Below are positions 8,843-16,620 of a DNA stretch of 64,000 nucleotides, one piece after another. The notes under the pieces were generated by a model that did no database searches, was not told where the DNA came from, and saw only the letters and a list, made by a program, of their open reading frames with translations. Where the stretch lies: NCBI RefSeq assembly GCF_004362865.1, contig NZ_SNYI01000001.1, positions 62,001-126,000 of the forward strand, in the 5' to 3' direction. The translations under genes and the position numbers were made by a program. Position 1 is the stretch's first letter. Each line of letters opens with the position of its first letter. Source of the stretch: Zeaxanthinibacter enoshimensis. Lineage in GTDB: Bacteria; Bacteroidota; Bacteroidia; Flavobacteriales; Flavobacteriaceae.

Positions 8843-9727
8843 CTATTCTACCGATGCCGCAGACGTTTCCGCACTGCGATCTATCTTCTTGACCAGTCCC
8901 TGTAAAACATTACCGGGGCCTACTTCTGTGAAATGGGTGGCACCATCCGCGATCATCTGCTGCACACTCTGTGTCCATTTGACCGGTGCGGTCAGCTGGG
9001 CGATCAGGTTTTTCCGGATCTCCGCAGGGTCTGTTACCGCGGTGGTGGTGACATTCTGGTAAATAGGGCAACTCGGCTTATTTACCTCTGTCTCCTTTAT
9101 TGCTGCAGCCAGTTCCTCGCGGGCAGGCTCCATCAGCGGGGAATGAAATGCTCCCCCCACAGGCAACACCAGGGCCCGTCTTGCCCCTGCTTCTTTCAGC
9201 TTCTCACAGGCTTTTTCTATCGCCGGTACTTCCCCGGAGATCACCAACTGCCCCGGACAGTTATAATTCGCGGGCACTACGATCCCCCCGATCTCTTTAC
9301 ATATCTTTTCAACTGCTTCGTCCTCCAGGCCCAATACCGCCGCCATAGTGCTGGGCTGCATCTCACAGGCTTTCTGCATTGCCAGGGCTCTTTTGGAAAC
9401 CAGGCTTAAGCCGGAATCAAAACTCAGCGCCCCGTTAGCCACTAGAGCGGAAAATTCACCAAGCGAATGCCCGGCAACCATGTCCGGTTTAAAACTTTCA
9501 CCTAACACACGGCTCAGGATCACGGAGTGCAGAAAGATAGCAGGCTGGGTCACCTTAGTCTCCTTGAGCTGCTCTGCAGTTCCTTCGAACATTATATCGG
9601 TAATTGAAAACCCGAGGATCTCGTTAGCGCGTTCAAACAGTTCCTGTGCTTGTGGATATTTTTCGTACAGGTCTAGGCCCATCCCGGTAAACTGGGCGCC
9701 TTGTCCGGGGAATATGTATGCTTTCAT
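8843..9727 (-). CDS. fabD: Malonyl-CoA:ACP transacylase
   Basis: The 294-residue enzyme transfers malonyl from CoA to acyl carrier protein in fatty acid synthesis in the cytoplasm. The N-terminal FPGQGAQFTGMG motif and the nucleophile motif GHSLGEF (serine at about residue 88) are intact. The arginine of SKRALAMQ and the histidine of GGAFHSPLM, also needed for catalysis, are present. I start at the ATG at 9725-9727 because the protein then begins MKAYIFPGQGAQ as in the family; the open frame extends 18 codons further upstream without homology. It stands apart from other fatty-acid genes, with short non-coding gaps on both sides and no clear TAnnTTTG box. Confidence 0.95.
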   Translation of the reverse strand: MKAYIFPGQGAQFTGMGLDLYEKYPQAQELFERANEILGFSITDIMFEGTAEQLKETKVTQPAIFLHSVILSRVLGESFKPDMVAGHSLGEFSALVANGALSFDSGLSLVSKRALAMQKACEMQPSTMAAVLGLEDEAVEKICKEIGGIVVPANYNCPGQLVISGEVPAIEKACEKLKEAGARRALVLPVGGAFHSPLMEPAREELAAAIKETEVNKPSCPIYQNVTTTAVTDPAEIRKNLIAQLTAPVKWTQSVQQMIADGATHFTEVGPGNVLQGLVKKIDRSAETSAASVE

Positions 9728-9922
9728 CAATTCGGTTTTAGTGGGGCTAAAATAGGGAATATTTTGCGCTTTACCCGCCATATACGGGGGATTTAGCCCC
9801 GCGCAGGTATAAGCGCTTCCCTGCTCCCAAAGGGCTGCTCCCTACACAGTACGAACATACTCATGTCCCGGGTAACCCGGTTGCTATATCACTCCTATTG
9901 TTGATGGAAAAAAACGGACCGT

Positions 9923-10435
9923 CTATTCCTTCTTGAACCAGCCGGAATACATCACGTAAGCCTCCGCGATACGGTCTATCTCGCCGGTCCGCAGCTCCGG
10001 GCTCACTTCCTTTATCTTTCGGGCCGGAACCCCGGCAAAGATCGAGCCTTCGGGGACATGGGTCCCAGGGGGTACTACTGCGCCTGCGGCGATGATACTG
10101 TGACTTTCCACTACGCAGTCGTCCATCACAATACTCCCCATTCCTATAAGGACATTATCTTTTACAGTACACCCGTGAACAATGGCGTTATGTCCTATAG
10201 AAACATTATTACCAATGTTGGTAGGCGATTTCTTGTAGGTCCCATGGATCACAGCCCCGTCCTGCACATTCACCTTGTCTCCCATCCTGATATAGTGGAC
10301 ATCTCCACGGATGACGGCGTTGAACCAGACACTGCACTGCCTGCCCATTACCACTTCCCCCACTATGGTGGCATTTTCGGCTATATAACAATCTTCTCCT
10401 ATCTGCGGGGATATTCCCCTCACCGGTTTTATCAT
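9923..10435 (-). CDS. Gamma-carbonic-anhydrase-like hexapeptide-repeat protein (YrdA/PaaY type)
   Basis: The 170-residue protein is built from left-handed beta-helix hexapeptide repeats (for example NVQDGAVIHGT, IGNNVSIGHNAIVHGC, VLIGMGSIVMDDC) with a C-terminal helix. Three histidines at the positions that bind zinc in gamma-class carbonic anhydrases are visible in GAVIHGT and SIGHNAIVHGC. Family members include carbonic anhydrases and acyl-CoA thioesterases, so the activity is open. I chose the ATG at 10433-10435 (MIKPVRGISPQ). The frame stays open for 37 more codons, but a promoter box (10456-10463) lies inside that extension, and the extension would overlap the upstream PorP/SprF gene. 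Confidence 0.88.
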   Translation of the reverse strand: MIKPVRGISPQIGEDCYIAENATIVGEVVMGRQCSVWFNAVIRGDVHYIRMGDKVNVQDGAVIHGTYKKSPTNIGNNVSIGHNAIVHGCTVKDNVLIGMGSIVMDDCVVESHSIIAAGAVVPPGTHVPEGSIFAGVPARKIKEVSPELRTGEIDRIAEAYVMYSGWFKKE

Positions 10436-10455
10436 GGCTGCATTTTTAGATATGA

Positions 10456-10463
10456 CAAAAATA
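10456..10463 (-). promoter_or_regulatory. -7 promoter box TATTTTTG of the hexapeptide-repeat gene
   Basis: Read on the minus strand the bases are TATTTTTG, an exact TAnnTTTG match, 20 bp upstream of the ATG at 10435. No convincing TTG lies at -33. Its position argues for the short form of the downstream protein. Confidence 0.5.
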
Positions 10464-10524
10464 CACCAATTCGTTAAGCCGGCATGGGAAAACCAGTCGG
10501 TTAGATAATAAGAATAAATAGGTT

Positions 10525-11523
10525 TTAATAATTCGCCGCGGGGCAATAGCAGTTGTAGCGATTCTCGCGCTCAGGGCCAAAGTCGAACCCTAAGGTGATC
10601 TGGTGGAACCCGCCATTGTCAAAGCGGATATCACCGCTCTGGTAAGAATAATTATAGGATACCAGGAAACGATTCACGGTTACCCCGATAATAGGGGTAA
10701 ACAGCTGGAGCCGTTGTTCTCCCAGCACGCCATTGGACTGGTACTGGGCACCGTCAAAGCTGCGCCGGTACGATAGTCCGCCCCAGACCGTTCCAAAATC
10801 AACATCCTTGTACACTTTGGCATTGAAATCTATGGTTTCCTCCTCGGTGAATTCGGTCATCTGGAAAAGTACCGAGGGCTCTACCCTCCATTCACCTTTT
10901 CCAAAAACATGACCCACAGACACCAGCCAGCGCCTGAGGTTATCAAATTCGATCGCCGTATAGAGATCTCTTCCCGTTCCCAGCAAATTAAGAATTGCGC
11001 CGTGGGCGTAAAAATCCATATAACTGTAAGACATCCCGAGGTCCACGTTAAAATACCCTACACTGTTTCTTCCGCCGGTGATGACAGGGTCCGGGATCAC
11101 GGAACGGAATTCACTTTCATCCAGGCTGCTTTGCAGGAATCCTGCGCTCAGGCCGAAAGAGAGCTGGTTAAGTATCCTTATATCTCCTCCAAACCTGAGG
11201 TGATGTGCGTAGGTCAGTTTTATCCCGGTCTGCGAATGATACCCATTAGCGTCATTGAACAGCATAGCTCCAACCCCGCTGTTGGAATCCCCGATCCTGG
11301 TATGCGCGTTCAGTGTCTGCAGGCTTGGCGCCTCGTCAACATTGAACCATTGTTTTCTCGCGGTTAAGCGCACCTTCCCCCCACTCCCGATTCCGGCCAT
11401 GGACGGATATACCAGGTAATAGTTATCCGACAGGTAATCAAAATACACAGGCAGGCCTTCCTGGGACAGCATGGACGATGAGTACATGAGGCAGCCGGTA
11501 AGTAAGAGGAGGAATTTTTTCAT
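10525..11523 (-). CDS. PorP/SprF family type IX secretion membrane protein (second copy)
   Basis: The 332-residue protein has a signal peptide (about residues 1-20). A divergent form of the PorP/SprF N-terminus follows (LPVYFDYLSDNYYLVYPSMAGI, in place of QYTQYMYN..NPAYAG), then barrel-type strands and the segment WFNVDEAPSLQTLNAHTRI, equivalent to the QW-x-(I/V)-x-GAP-x-T segment of the family. Unlike the copy at 3567-4568, it has no adhesin or OmpA gene beside it, so its secretion client must be encoded elsewhere. It has its own promoter box. The C-terminus ends in a Cys-containing RYNCYCPAANY, unusual for a barrel end. Confidence 0.82.
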   Translation of the reverse strand: MKKFLLLLTGCLMYSSSMLSQEGLPVYFDYLSDNYYLVYPSMAGIGSGGKVRLTARKQWFNVDEAPSLQTLNAHTRIGDSNSGVGAMLFNDANGYHSQTGIKLTYAHHLRFGGDIRILNQLSFGLSAGFLQSSLDESEFRSVIPDPVITGGRNSVGYFNVDLGMSYSYMDFYAHGAILNLLGTGRDLYTAIEFDNLRRWLVSVGHVFGKGEWRVEPSVLFQMTEFTEEETIDFNAKVYKDVDFGTVWGGLSYRRSFDGAQYQSNGVLGEQRLQLFTPIIGVTVNRFLVSYNYSYQSGDIRFDNGGFHQITLGFDFGPERENRYNCYCPAANY

Positions 11524-11553
11524 TCAGGAAGGGCAAAGAGTTGCTGGTTCGGT

Positions 11554-11561
11554 CAAATATA
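11554..11561 (-). promoter_or_regulatory. -7 promoter box TATATTTG of the second PorP/SprF gene
   Basis: The minus-strand sequence is TATATTTG, an exact TAnnTTTG match, 30 bp upstream of the ATG at 11523. It lies back to back with the box for the divergent NifU-like gene, so the 11524-11641 gap is a divergent promoter region. Confidence 0.5.
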
Positions 11562-11618
11562 AACTATAACGGCCTAAAGGCTGTAATATTATATGTGCTC
11601 AAAGTGTAAAAATGGTTG

Positions 11619-11626
11619 TATTTTTG
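11619..11626 (+). promoter_or_regulatory. -7 promoter box TATTTTTG of the NifU-like gene
   Basis: The plus-strand sequence TATTTTTG matches TAnnTTTG exactly and would start a transcript about 9 bases before the ATG at 11642. An in-frame GTG/ATG-type start at 11612 lies upstream of this box and is therefore unlikely. Confidence 0.5.
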
Positions 11627-11641
11627 CACAAAATAAGGACT

Positions 11642-12544
11642 ATGAAAGAGCATGTGATTACGGTGGTTCCGACAAACAACCCTGCAATTCTGAAATTCGA
11701 GACCAACCAGTTTATCGTAAAAGAGGCCGGGTACGAATATCACAATATAGACGAGGCTAAGGATTCTCCCCTGGCCCAGCAGTTGTTCTACCTGCCTTTT
11801 ATCAAGACTGTTTACATCTCCGGCAATTTCATTGCCCTGGAACGTTATGACATTGTCTCCTGGGATGATGTTAAGGATGAAGTGGCACAGCAACTTGTGG
11901 ATTACCTGAACAGCGGGGCACCCGTGGTTAAAGAGGTAACAGAGACCAAACAAACTCCTGTAACCATCTACGCGGAAGTAACCCCTAATCCCGCGGTGAT
12001 GAAATTCGTGGCGAATAAGAAGCTGGTTCCCTTTACCGTAGAGTTCAAGAATATAGACGAAGCCAAGGATTCTCCCCTGGCACAAAAGCTGTTTCATTTT
12101 CCCTATGTCAAGGAGGTCTTCATGGATGAAAACTATGTTTCGGTATCCAAATACGAAGTGGCCGACTGGAATGAAAAGACCATGGAGATTCGCGAATTCA
12201 TCCGCGAATATATCTCAGCCGGGAACGATATTCTTAATGCCGACGCGGTACAGAAAAAGAACGAGGAAAAGGCGGGGGCCGCATTTAATTCACCTGACCT
12301 TGATGACACCAGCCAGCAGATCATCCAGATCCTGGAAGAATATGTTAAGCCAGCTGTAGCCAGTGACGGCGGGAACATTCTTTTCCAGTCCTATGAAAAA
12401 GAAAGCCGGACTGTAAACGTCATCCTCCAGGGTGCCTGCAGCGGTTGCCCCTCTTCTACCTTTACCCTGAAGAACGGGATAGAGAATATGCTGAAGAACA
12501 TGCTCGGTGAGCAGGTACGTGAAGTTGTGGCTATTAATGGCTGA
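11642..12544 (+). CDS. Nfu/NifU-type iron-sulfur carrier protein with duplicated N-terminal domain
   Basis: This 300-residue protein carries two tandem Nfu N-terminal domains (about residues 1-95 and 105-195) and a C-terminal NifU domain (about 215-298). Each N-domain has the pattern NPAxxKF, then NIDEAKDSPLAQ. The C-terminal domain keeps the cluster-binding CSGCPSST motif. Proteins of this type receive and deliver [4Fe-4S] clusters to apo-enzymes in the cytoplasm. The start at 11642 gives a protein beginning MKEHVITVVPTNNPAIL and sits just behind a promoter box. The two N-domains share a nearly identical 32-base stretch (11744-11775 and 12050-12081), showing an internal duplication. Dodecin follows in the same direction. 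Confidence 0.9.
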   Translation: MKEHVITVVPTNNPAILKFETNQFIVKEAGYEYHNIDEAKDSPLAQQLFYLPFIKTVYISGNFIALERYDIVSWDDVKDEVAQQLVDYLNSGAPVVKEVTETKQTPVTIYAEVTPNPAVMKFVANKKLVPFTVEFKNIDEAKDSPLAQKLFHFPYVKEVFMDENYVSVSKYEVADWNEKTMEIREFIREYISAGNDILNADAVQKKNEEKAGAAFNSPDLDDTSQQIIQILEEYVKPAVASDGGNILFQSYEKESRTVNVILQGACSGCPSSTFTLKNGIENMLKNMLGEQVREVVAING

Positions 12545-12568
12545 TATTAGCCTCGTATGTTGTGATTG

Positions 12569-12595
12569 CTTCTTTAATTTCATACCTTAAAGAAG
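12569..12595. repeat. 9 bp perfect inverted repeat upstream of dodecin
   Basis: CTTCTTTAA (12569-12577) and TTAAAGAAG (12587-12595) form a perfect 9+9 palindrome with a 9-base spacer, 22 bp before the dodecin ATG. It could be an operator, a weak hairpin between the NifU-like gene and dodecin, or part of the 5' leader. It lacks a T-tract, so it is not a clear terminator. Confidence 0.35.
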
Positions 12596-12617
12596 AATAA
12601 TTAAAACAACATAAATC

Positions 12618-12818
12618 ATGGCAGTATTAAAAGTAATAGAAGTATTGGCTAACTCATCAAAAGGATGGGAAGATGCCGCCCACAACGCTGTAACCCACGC
12701 ATCTAAATCCGTAAATAATATCAAATCTGTATATATCAACGAACAGAGTGCTACGGTGAAAGATGGCAAAATTGATAACTACCGGGTGAATGTAAAGATC
12801 ACCTTCGAAGTCAATTAG
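12618..12818 (+). CDS. Dodecin family flavin-binding protein
   Basis: The 66-residue protein matches dodecins over its full length: VLKVIEVLANSSKGWEDAAHNAV, then the IKSVYINEQSATVKDGKI strand pair and a final VNVKITFEV strand. Dodecins form hollow dodecamers that bind flavins (riboflavin, FMN) and act as cytoplasmic storage or buffering proteins. The conserved tryptophan that stacks on the flavin is present (SKGWEDA). It is followed 25 bp later by a strong terminator, so it ends its transcription unit. Confidence 0.93.
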   Translation: MAVLKVIEVLANSSKGWEDAAHNAVTHASKSVNNIKSVYINEQSATVKDGKIDNYRVNVKITFEVN

Positions 12819-12843
12819 GTTATAGTTACGACAAATAATTAAG

Positions 12844-12866
12844 GCGCCCCCCGGGGCGCTTTTTTT
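12844..12866 (+). terminator. Rho-independent terminator after dodecin
   Basis: GCGCCCC (12844-12850) pairs with GGGGCGC (12853-12859) and is followed directly by a run of seven T. The GC-rich stem plus T-tract is a textbook intrinsic terminator on the + strand. Confidence 0.9.
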
Positions 12867-12882
12867 ATGCCTGTTATAACCG

Positions 12883-12890
12883 TAACTTTG
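12883..12890 (+). promoter_or_regulatory. -7 promoter box TAACTTTG of the YyaL-like gene
   Basis: This is an exact TAnnTTTG match 25 bp before the ATG at 12916 and just beyond the dodecin terminator, as expected for an independent transcription unit. No clear TTG lies at -33. Confidence 0.5.
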
Positions 12891-12915
12891 GATTAAAGCA
12901 GAATCCCGGATAAGA

Positions 12916-14958
12916 ATGACTGGCAAGGATCACAAATACACCAATGCCCTGGCGGGGGAAGACAGCCCCTACCTGAAACAGCACGCCCATAACCCGGTAG
13001 ACTGGGTACCCTGGAGCGGAGATTTGGAAGAGAGCGCTGAGAAAGAGGGCAAACTGCTGCTGGTGAGTATTGGTTATGCTGCCTGCCACTGGTGCCACGT
13101 GATGGAACACCAGTGCTTTGAAGATGAAGAGGTGGCCCGGGTGATGAACAAATATTTTATCCCTGTAAAGGTGGACCGGGAAGAAAGACCGGATATAGAC
13201 CACATCTACATGGATGCCCTGCAGATGATGACAGGAAGCGGGGGCTGGCCTTTGAATGTGGTAGCACTTCCTGACGGGCGGCCATTCTGGGGAGCTACCT
13301 TTGTTAAAAAAGACGATTGGATAAAAGTACTGCAGCAACTTGCGACCCTCTACCGTGAAGACCCGGAAAAGATCAGGGAATACGCAGAGAAACTGGCCCG
13401 GGGCTTAAAGGAGATCAACTTAGTCTCCCGGAATACCAAAGAGGAACTGCTTTCCCAACCAGACCTGGAGGAAATCATGGCCCGGTGGAAAAAAGGCCTG
13501 GATATGGAAATGGGAGGCAATAACAGGGCCCCGAAATTCATGATGCCGGTAAACCTCAACTTCCAGCTGCATTATGCCCACAGCAAAGGGGACCCGAAAT
13601 TGATGGAATATGTTCATAACACCCTCACCAAAATGGCCTATGGCGGACTGTACGATCAACTGGGCGGTGGTTTTTCCCGGTATTCAGTAGATGTAAAATG
13701 GCATGTCCCCCACTTTGAGAAAATGTTATATGACAACGGGCAGATGATCAGCCTGTATGCCAGGGCGTACGCCCAGAAGAGAGATCCTTTATACCGCGAG
13801 GTGGTCGAGGAGACCATTGCATTTGTCCGTCGTGAACTGATGCACCCCGGGGGCGGGTTCTACGCATCGCTGGACGCAGACAGTATTGACGACAATGGAA
13901 AACTTACCGAGGGAGCCTTCTATACCTGGAAAAAAGAGGAGCTGAAAGAACAACTGGGCAAAGAGTATGACCTGTTTGCCGATTATTACAATCTCAACGA
14001 TTACGGCTACTGGGAAGACGAGCGCTATGTGCTCATAAGGAATAGCAATAAAGCCTCGATCGCTGAACGCTGGAAGATTTCGGAGAGCGAATTGAATAAC
14101 CGTATCCAGCAGTGGAAAGAGCAACTTCTGCCCCTGCGTGAGCAAAGACCGAGACCCCGGTTAGATGATAAATTGCTCACCTCCTGGAATGCACTTATGC
14201 TGAAAGGCCTGCTGGATGCCTTCCGCTATCTCGAAAACAGCGAGTACCTCGACCTCGCCCGCATCAATATAAAATTCATAGAAGAGAAGCTGTTATATCC
14301 CGATTATTCTTTAAAACACACCTATTCAAAAAAAGGCAGGACGATCCCCGGTTACCTGGAAGATTATGCCACCCTGGCGGATGCGTTGATCACTTTTTAC
14401 GAATTGACCTTTGAAGAAAAATGGCTCTCGATGGCCAGGAAACTCACGGATCGTGCGATCACCCATTTTGCAGACGAAGAAAGCAGCTTGTTCTTCTTCA
14501 CTTCTGATGAGGAGGAGGTACTGATAAGACGCACCCTGGAAGTTACCGATAATGTGATCCCTGCTTCCAATTCCATTATGGCGCATAATCTTTTCCGGTT
14601 GTCACGCTATTTTCCGTATTCCGACTACGAAGCAATTGCAAGAACCATGCTGATCAATGTTCACCCGCAGTTCGAGAATTATGCGCCCAGCCACGCCAAC
14701 TGGATGCAACTGCTGCTTTTCTTCTCCGAACCTTATTTTGAGATTGCAGTGGTCGGGGATGATTACGAACAGAGAGCCCGGGAACTCCGGAAAGAATACA
14801 TTCCAAACTGCAGCCTGGCGGGAGCCCGTGACAAAAGCGAGATTCCCCTGCTAAGTGAACGTCATTCCCCGGGCAAAACCCTGATCTATGTTTGCAGGGA
14901 CAACTCCTGCCAACTGCCCGTAATTTCAGCAGCTGAAGCCCTGGACCAAATAACTTAA
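12916..14958 (+). CDS. YyaL/SPATA20-type thioredoxin-domain protein (DUF255)
   Basis: The 680-residue protein starts with a thioredoxin-like DUF255 domain (about residues 1-165; motifs [14 protein letters not shown] and [12 protein letters not shown], with a CxxC). The rest is a long alpha/alpha-barrel region resembling six-hairpin glycosidases/epimerases ([33 protein letters not shown]). Bacterial YyaL and animal SPATA20 share this architecture; the biochemical role is not established. No signal peptide is seen, so it should be cytoplasmic. The length is normal for the family. It is monocistronic by context, between the dodecin terminator and the mscS-like gene. Confidence 0.92.
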   Translation: MTGKDHKYTNALAGEDSPYLKQHAHNPVDWVPWSGDLEESAEKEGKLLLVSIGYAACHWCHVMEHQCFEDEEVARVMNKYFIPVKVDREERPDIDHIYMDALQMMTGSGGWPLNVVALPDGRPFWGATFVKKDDWIKVLQQLATLYREDPEKIREYAEKLARGLKEINLVSRNTKEELLSQPDLEEIMARWKKGLDMEMGGNNRAPKFMMPVNLNFQLHYAHSKGDPKLMEYVHNTLTKMAYGGLYDQLGGGFSRYSVDVKWHVPHFEKMLYDNGQMISLYARAYAQKRDPLYREVVEETIAFVRRELMHPGGGFYASLDADSIDDNGKLTEGAFYTWKKEELKEQLGKEYDLFADYYNLNDYGYWEDERYVLIRNSNKASIAERWKISESELNNRIQQWKEQLLPLREQRPRPRLDDKLLTSWNALMLKGLLDAFRYLENSEYLDLARINIKFIEEKLLYPDYSLKHTYSKKGRTIPGYLEDYATLADALITFYELTFEEKWLSMARKLTDRAITHFADEESSLFFFTSDEEEVLIRRTLEVTDNVIPASNSIMAHNLFRLSRYFPYSDYEAIARTMLINVHPQFENYAPSHANWMQLLLFFSEPYFEIAVVGDDYEQRARELRKEYIPNCSLAGARDKSEIPLLSERHSPGKTLIYVCRDNSCQLPVISAAEALDQIT

Positions 14959-14985
14959 CTTTAACATTAGTTTAGCCCATTCTAT

Positions 14986-15001
14986 TTGACATTGATGTCA
15001 A
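14986..15001. promoter_or_regulatory. Palindrome TTGACAT-TG-ATGTCAA upstream of mscS-like gene
   Basis: Seven-base arms at 14986-14992 and 14995-15001 with a 2-base spacer form a perfect inverted repeat 34 bp upstream of the channel ATG. It overlaps a one-mismatch -7 box (TCTATTTG, 14981-14988). The symmetry and placement are those of a regulator operator, but no regulator is known from the sequence. Confidence 0.35.
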
Positions 15002-15034
15002 TTTTAACATATTTTATCTGCTTAAAAATTATAC

Positions 15035-15862
15035 ATGATAAGCTTAGCACAATACGAAGAACACGTAGACAACGCCATCAATTTTATGTGGGAAGTACTC
15101 CCGGATGTGATCATGGCCATTATTCTCCTGGTCGTCGGACTCTGGGTAGTAAAAATGATCAACAAACTGGTACATAAATTCTTTGAGAAGAAGGATTATG
15201 ATCCCGCGCTGGAATCCTTCCTCCAGAGTTTTATTAAGATCGCCCTGAAAGTAATATTGTTTGTACTGGTGATTTCCCAGTTAGGGGTACAATCCTCTTC
15301 CCTGGTAGCCATTATCGGTGCGGCCGGTCTGGCCGTTGGCCTGGCGCTGCAGGGGTCACTTTCCAATTTTGCAGGGGGTGTACTCATCCTCCTGTTCAAG
15401 CCTTTTAAAGTGGGCGACTGGATATCGGCCCAGGGAGCTGAAGGTACCGTAAAGGAGATCAACATCTTCTATACCAAGCTGAACACCTTTGGCAACCAGT
15501 TAGCGATCATCCCAAATGGCCAATTATCCAATGATAACGTAATAAATTACAGTGCCGAACCCATCCGGAGGGACAAAATTACAGCGGGTATCGGTTATGG
15601 TTCAGATATTAAGAAGGCCAGGGAAATACTGCTGCAGATCTGCAAGGACCAGGGTAATATCCTCCAGGATCCTGCGCCTATGGTAGTCGTGGGAGAATTG
15701 GCAGACAGTTCTGTAAACCTCAGCCTGCGTTTCTGGGCTAAACTTGAAGATTTCTGGGATGCTCACTGGTACGTGATGGAAGAGATGAAATACCGCTTTG
15801 ATGAAGCCGGTATAGAGATCCCGTTCCCACAAAGAGATGTACACATGATCAAGGAATCGTGA
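15035..15862 (+). CDS. Small-conductance mechanosensitive channel, MscS family
   Basis: The 275-residue protein has three predicted membrane helices (about residues 19-44, 60-85 and 90-125). The third is the glycine/alanine-rich pore helix GAAGLAVGLALQGSLSNFAGG, leading into the beta domain FKPFKVGDWI and a C-terminal alpha/beta domain. This is the minimal MscS plan, an inner-membrane channel that opens under hypo-osmotic shock. The length is close to E. coli MscS (286). I use the ATG at 15035, which gives MISLAQYEEHVDNAINF before helix 1. A strong terminator follows. Confidence 0.93.
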   Translation: MISLAQYEEHVDNAINFMWEVLPDVIMAIILLVVGLWVVKMINKLVHKFFEKKDYDPALESFLQSFIKIALKVILFVLVISQLGVQSSSLVAIIGAAGLAVGLALQGSLSNFAGGVLILLFKPFKVGDWISAQGAEGTVKEINIFYTKLNTFGNQLAIIPNGQLSNDNVINYSAEPIRRDKITAGIGYGSDIKKAREILLQICKDQGNILQDPAPMVVVGELADSSVNLSLRFWAKLEDFWDAHWYVMEEMKYRFDEAGIEIPFPQRDVHMIKES

Positions 15863-15885
15863 TAATATCCTAATAAATAAACGAA

Positions 15886-15920
15886 CCCCCGTTCATTTCA
15901 TGATGGACGGGGGTTTTTTT
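15886..15920 (+). terminator. Rho-independent terminator after the mscS-like gene
   Basis: CCCCCGTTCAT (15886-15896) pairs with ATGGACGGGGG (15903-15913, one G-U pair) and is followed by seven T. It lies between the converging mscS-like and tsaB genes. On the minus strand the T-tract is poorer, so it mainly serves the + strand. Confidence 0.88.
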
Positions 15921-15921
15921 A

Positions 15922-16602
15922 TTATTTGGTTTTGGATTTCTTACCCTGCAGGATAAAGTCTTTCAGGTAATAGGGTTCAAAATAAGCTACGTCTTCAAAA
16001 AGGCCTTCCCGGAATCGTTCATAAGAAAGTGTCGCCATTTCCCGTGCTGAGGGAACCAGGCCTTCACGATATTCAAAATTGTGATCATCAAAAAGATCCC
16101 TGCACTTCTCTGCCCCACTCCCCGGCAGGTAGACCTTGCCTTTCTCGGCATATTCACGGTACGAATTCTCATCCAGCACCTCTGCTTTGGTTTCCCGCAG
16201 TTCGGTGTAGTTATGATCCAGAACTTTGGAATAGACTTCCATCCGCCTTGCATCCAGCATGGGAATTATAAGGCCGGAGGTTACGCTGACCTGTCTCGCC
16301 AGGCTGTCAAGGGTCGGTGTGGCCAGCAGCGGAATCCCCAGGGCATAGCACAGTCCTTTGGCCGCTGAAACCCCTATCCGTAAGCCGGTATAGGAACCCG
16401 GACCTTTACTGACCGCAATGGCCTCCAGGTCGGCCAGGGGCTTCCCGGCCATTCCCATTACTTCTTCAATAAAATAATGCAATTGCTCTGCATGGGAATA
16501 GCCTGCGCTGTTCTCTTCCTTGAGAGCAATCAGGTTCCCGTCCTCTGCCAGGCTAACCGAGCAATTGGTAGTGGCAGTCTCTAAATTCAGTATCAGTGCC
16601 AT
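15922..16602 (-). CDS. tsaB: tRNA threonylcarbamoyladenosine biosynthesis protein TsaB
   Basis: The 226-residue protein belongs to the ASKHA fold. It begins LILNLETATTNCSVSL and carries the conserved SKGPGSYTGLRIGVSAAKGL segment (about residues 64-86). TsaB forms a complex with TsaD and TsaE to make the t6A modification next to the anticodon of ANN-decoding tRNAs. It lies directly downstream of the efflux TolC gene but has its own exact -7 box overlapping the TolC stop region. The transcript would begin within a few bases of the ATG, so it is near-leaderless. Confidence 0.93.
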   Translation of the reverse strand: MALILNLETATTNCSVSLAEDGNLIALKEENSAGYSHAEQLHYFIEEVMGMAGKPLADLEAIAVSKGPGSYTGLRIGVSAAKGLCYALGIPLLATPTLDSLARQVSVTSGLIIPMLDARRMEVYSKVLDHNYTELRETKAEVLDENSYREYAEKGKVYLPGSGAEKCRDLFDDHNFEYREGLVPSAREMATLSYERFREGLFEDVAYFEPYYLKDFILQGKKSKTK

Positions 16603-16610
16603 AATGGCTG

Positions 16611-16618
16611 CAAAGATA
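16611..16618 (-). promoter_or_regulatory. -7 promoter box TATCTTTG of tsaB
   Basis: The minus-strand sequence TATCTTTG matches TAnnTTTG exactly and ends 8 bp before the tsaB ATG (16602), leaving room for a leader of only a few bases. The same octamer recurs before ctaB and ruvB. Confidence 0.5.
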
Positions 16619-16620
16619 CG

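Noticed and set aside
11564-12097. 177-residue ORF antisense to the NifU-like gene
   Set aside because: It lies opposite a clearly conserved coding region and shows no motif or promoter of its own; an antisense shadow.
14986-15177. ORF overlapping the start of the mscS-like gene
   Set aside because: Frame-shifted overlap with the channel gene and no own signal; the palindrome in this region explains the site better.
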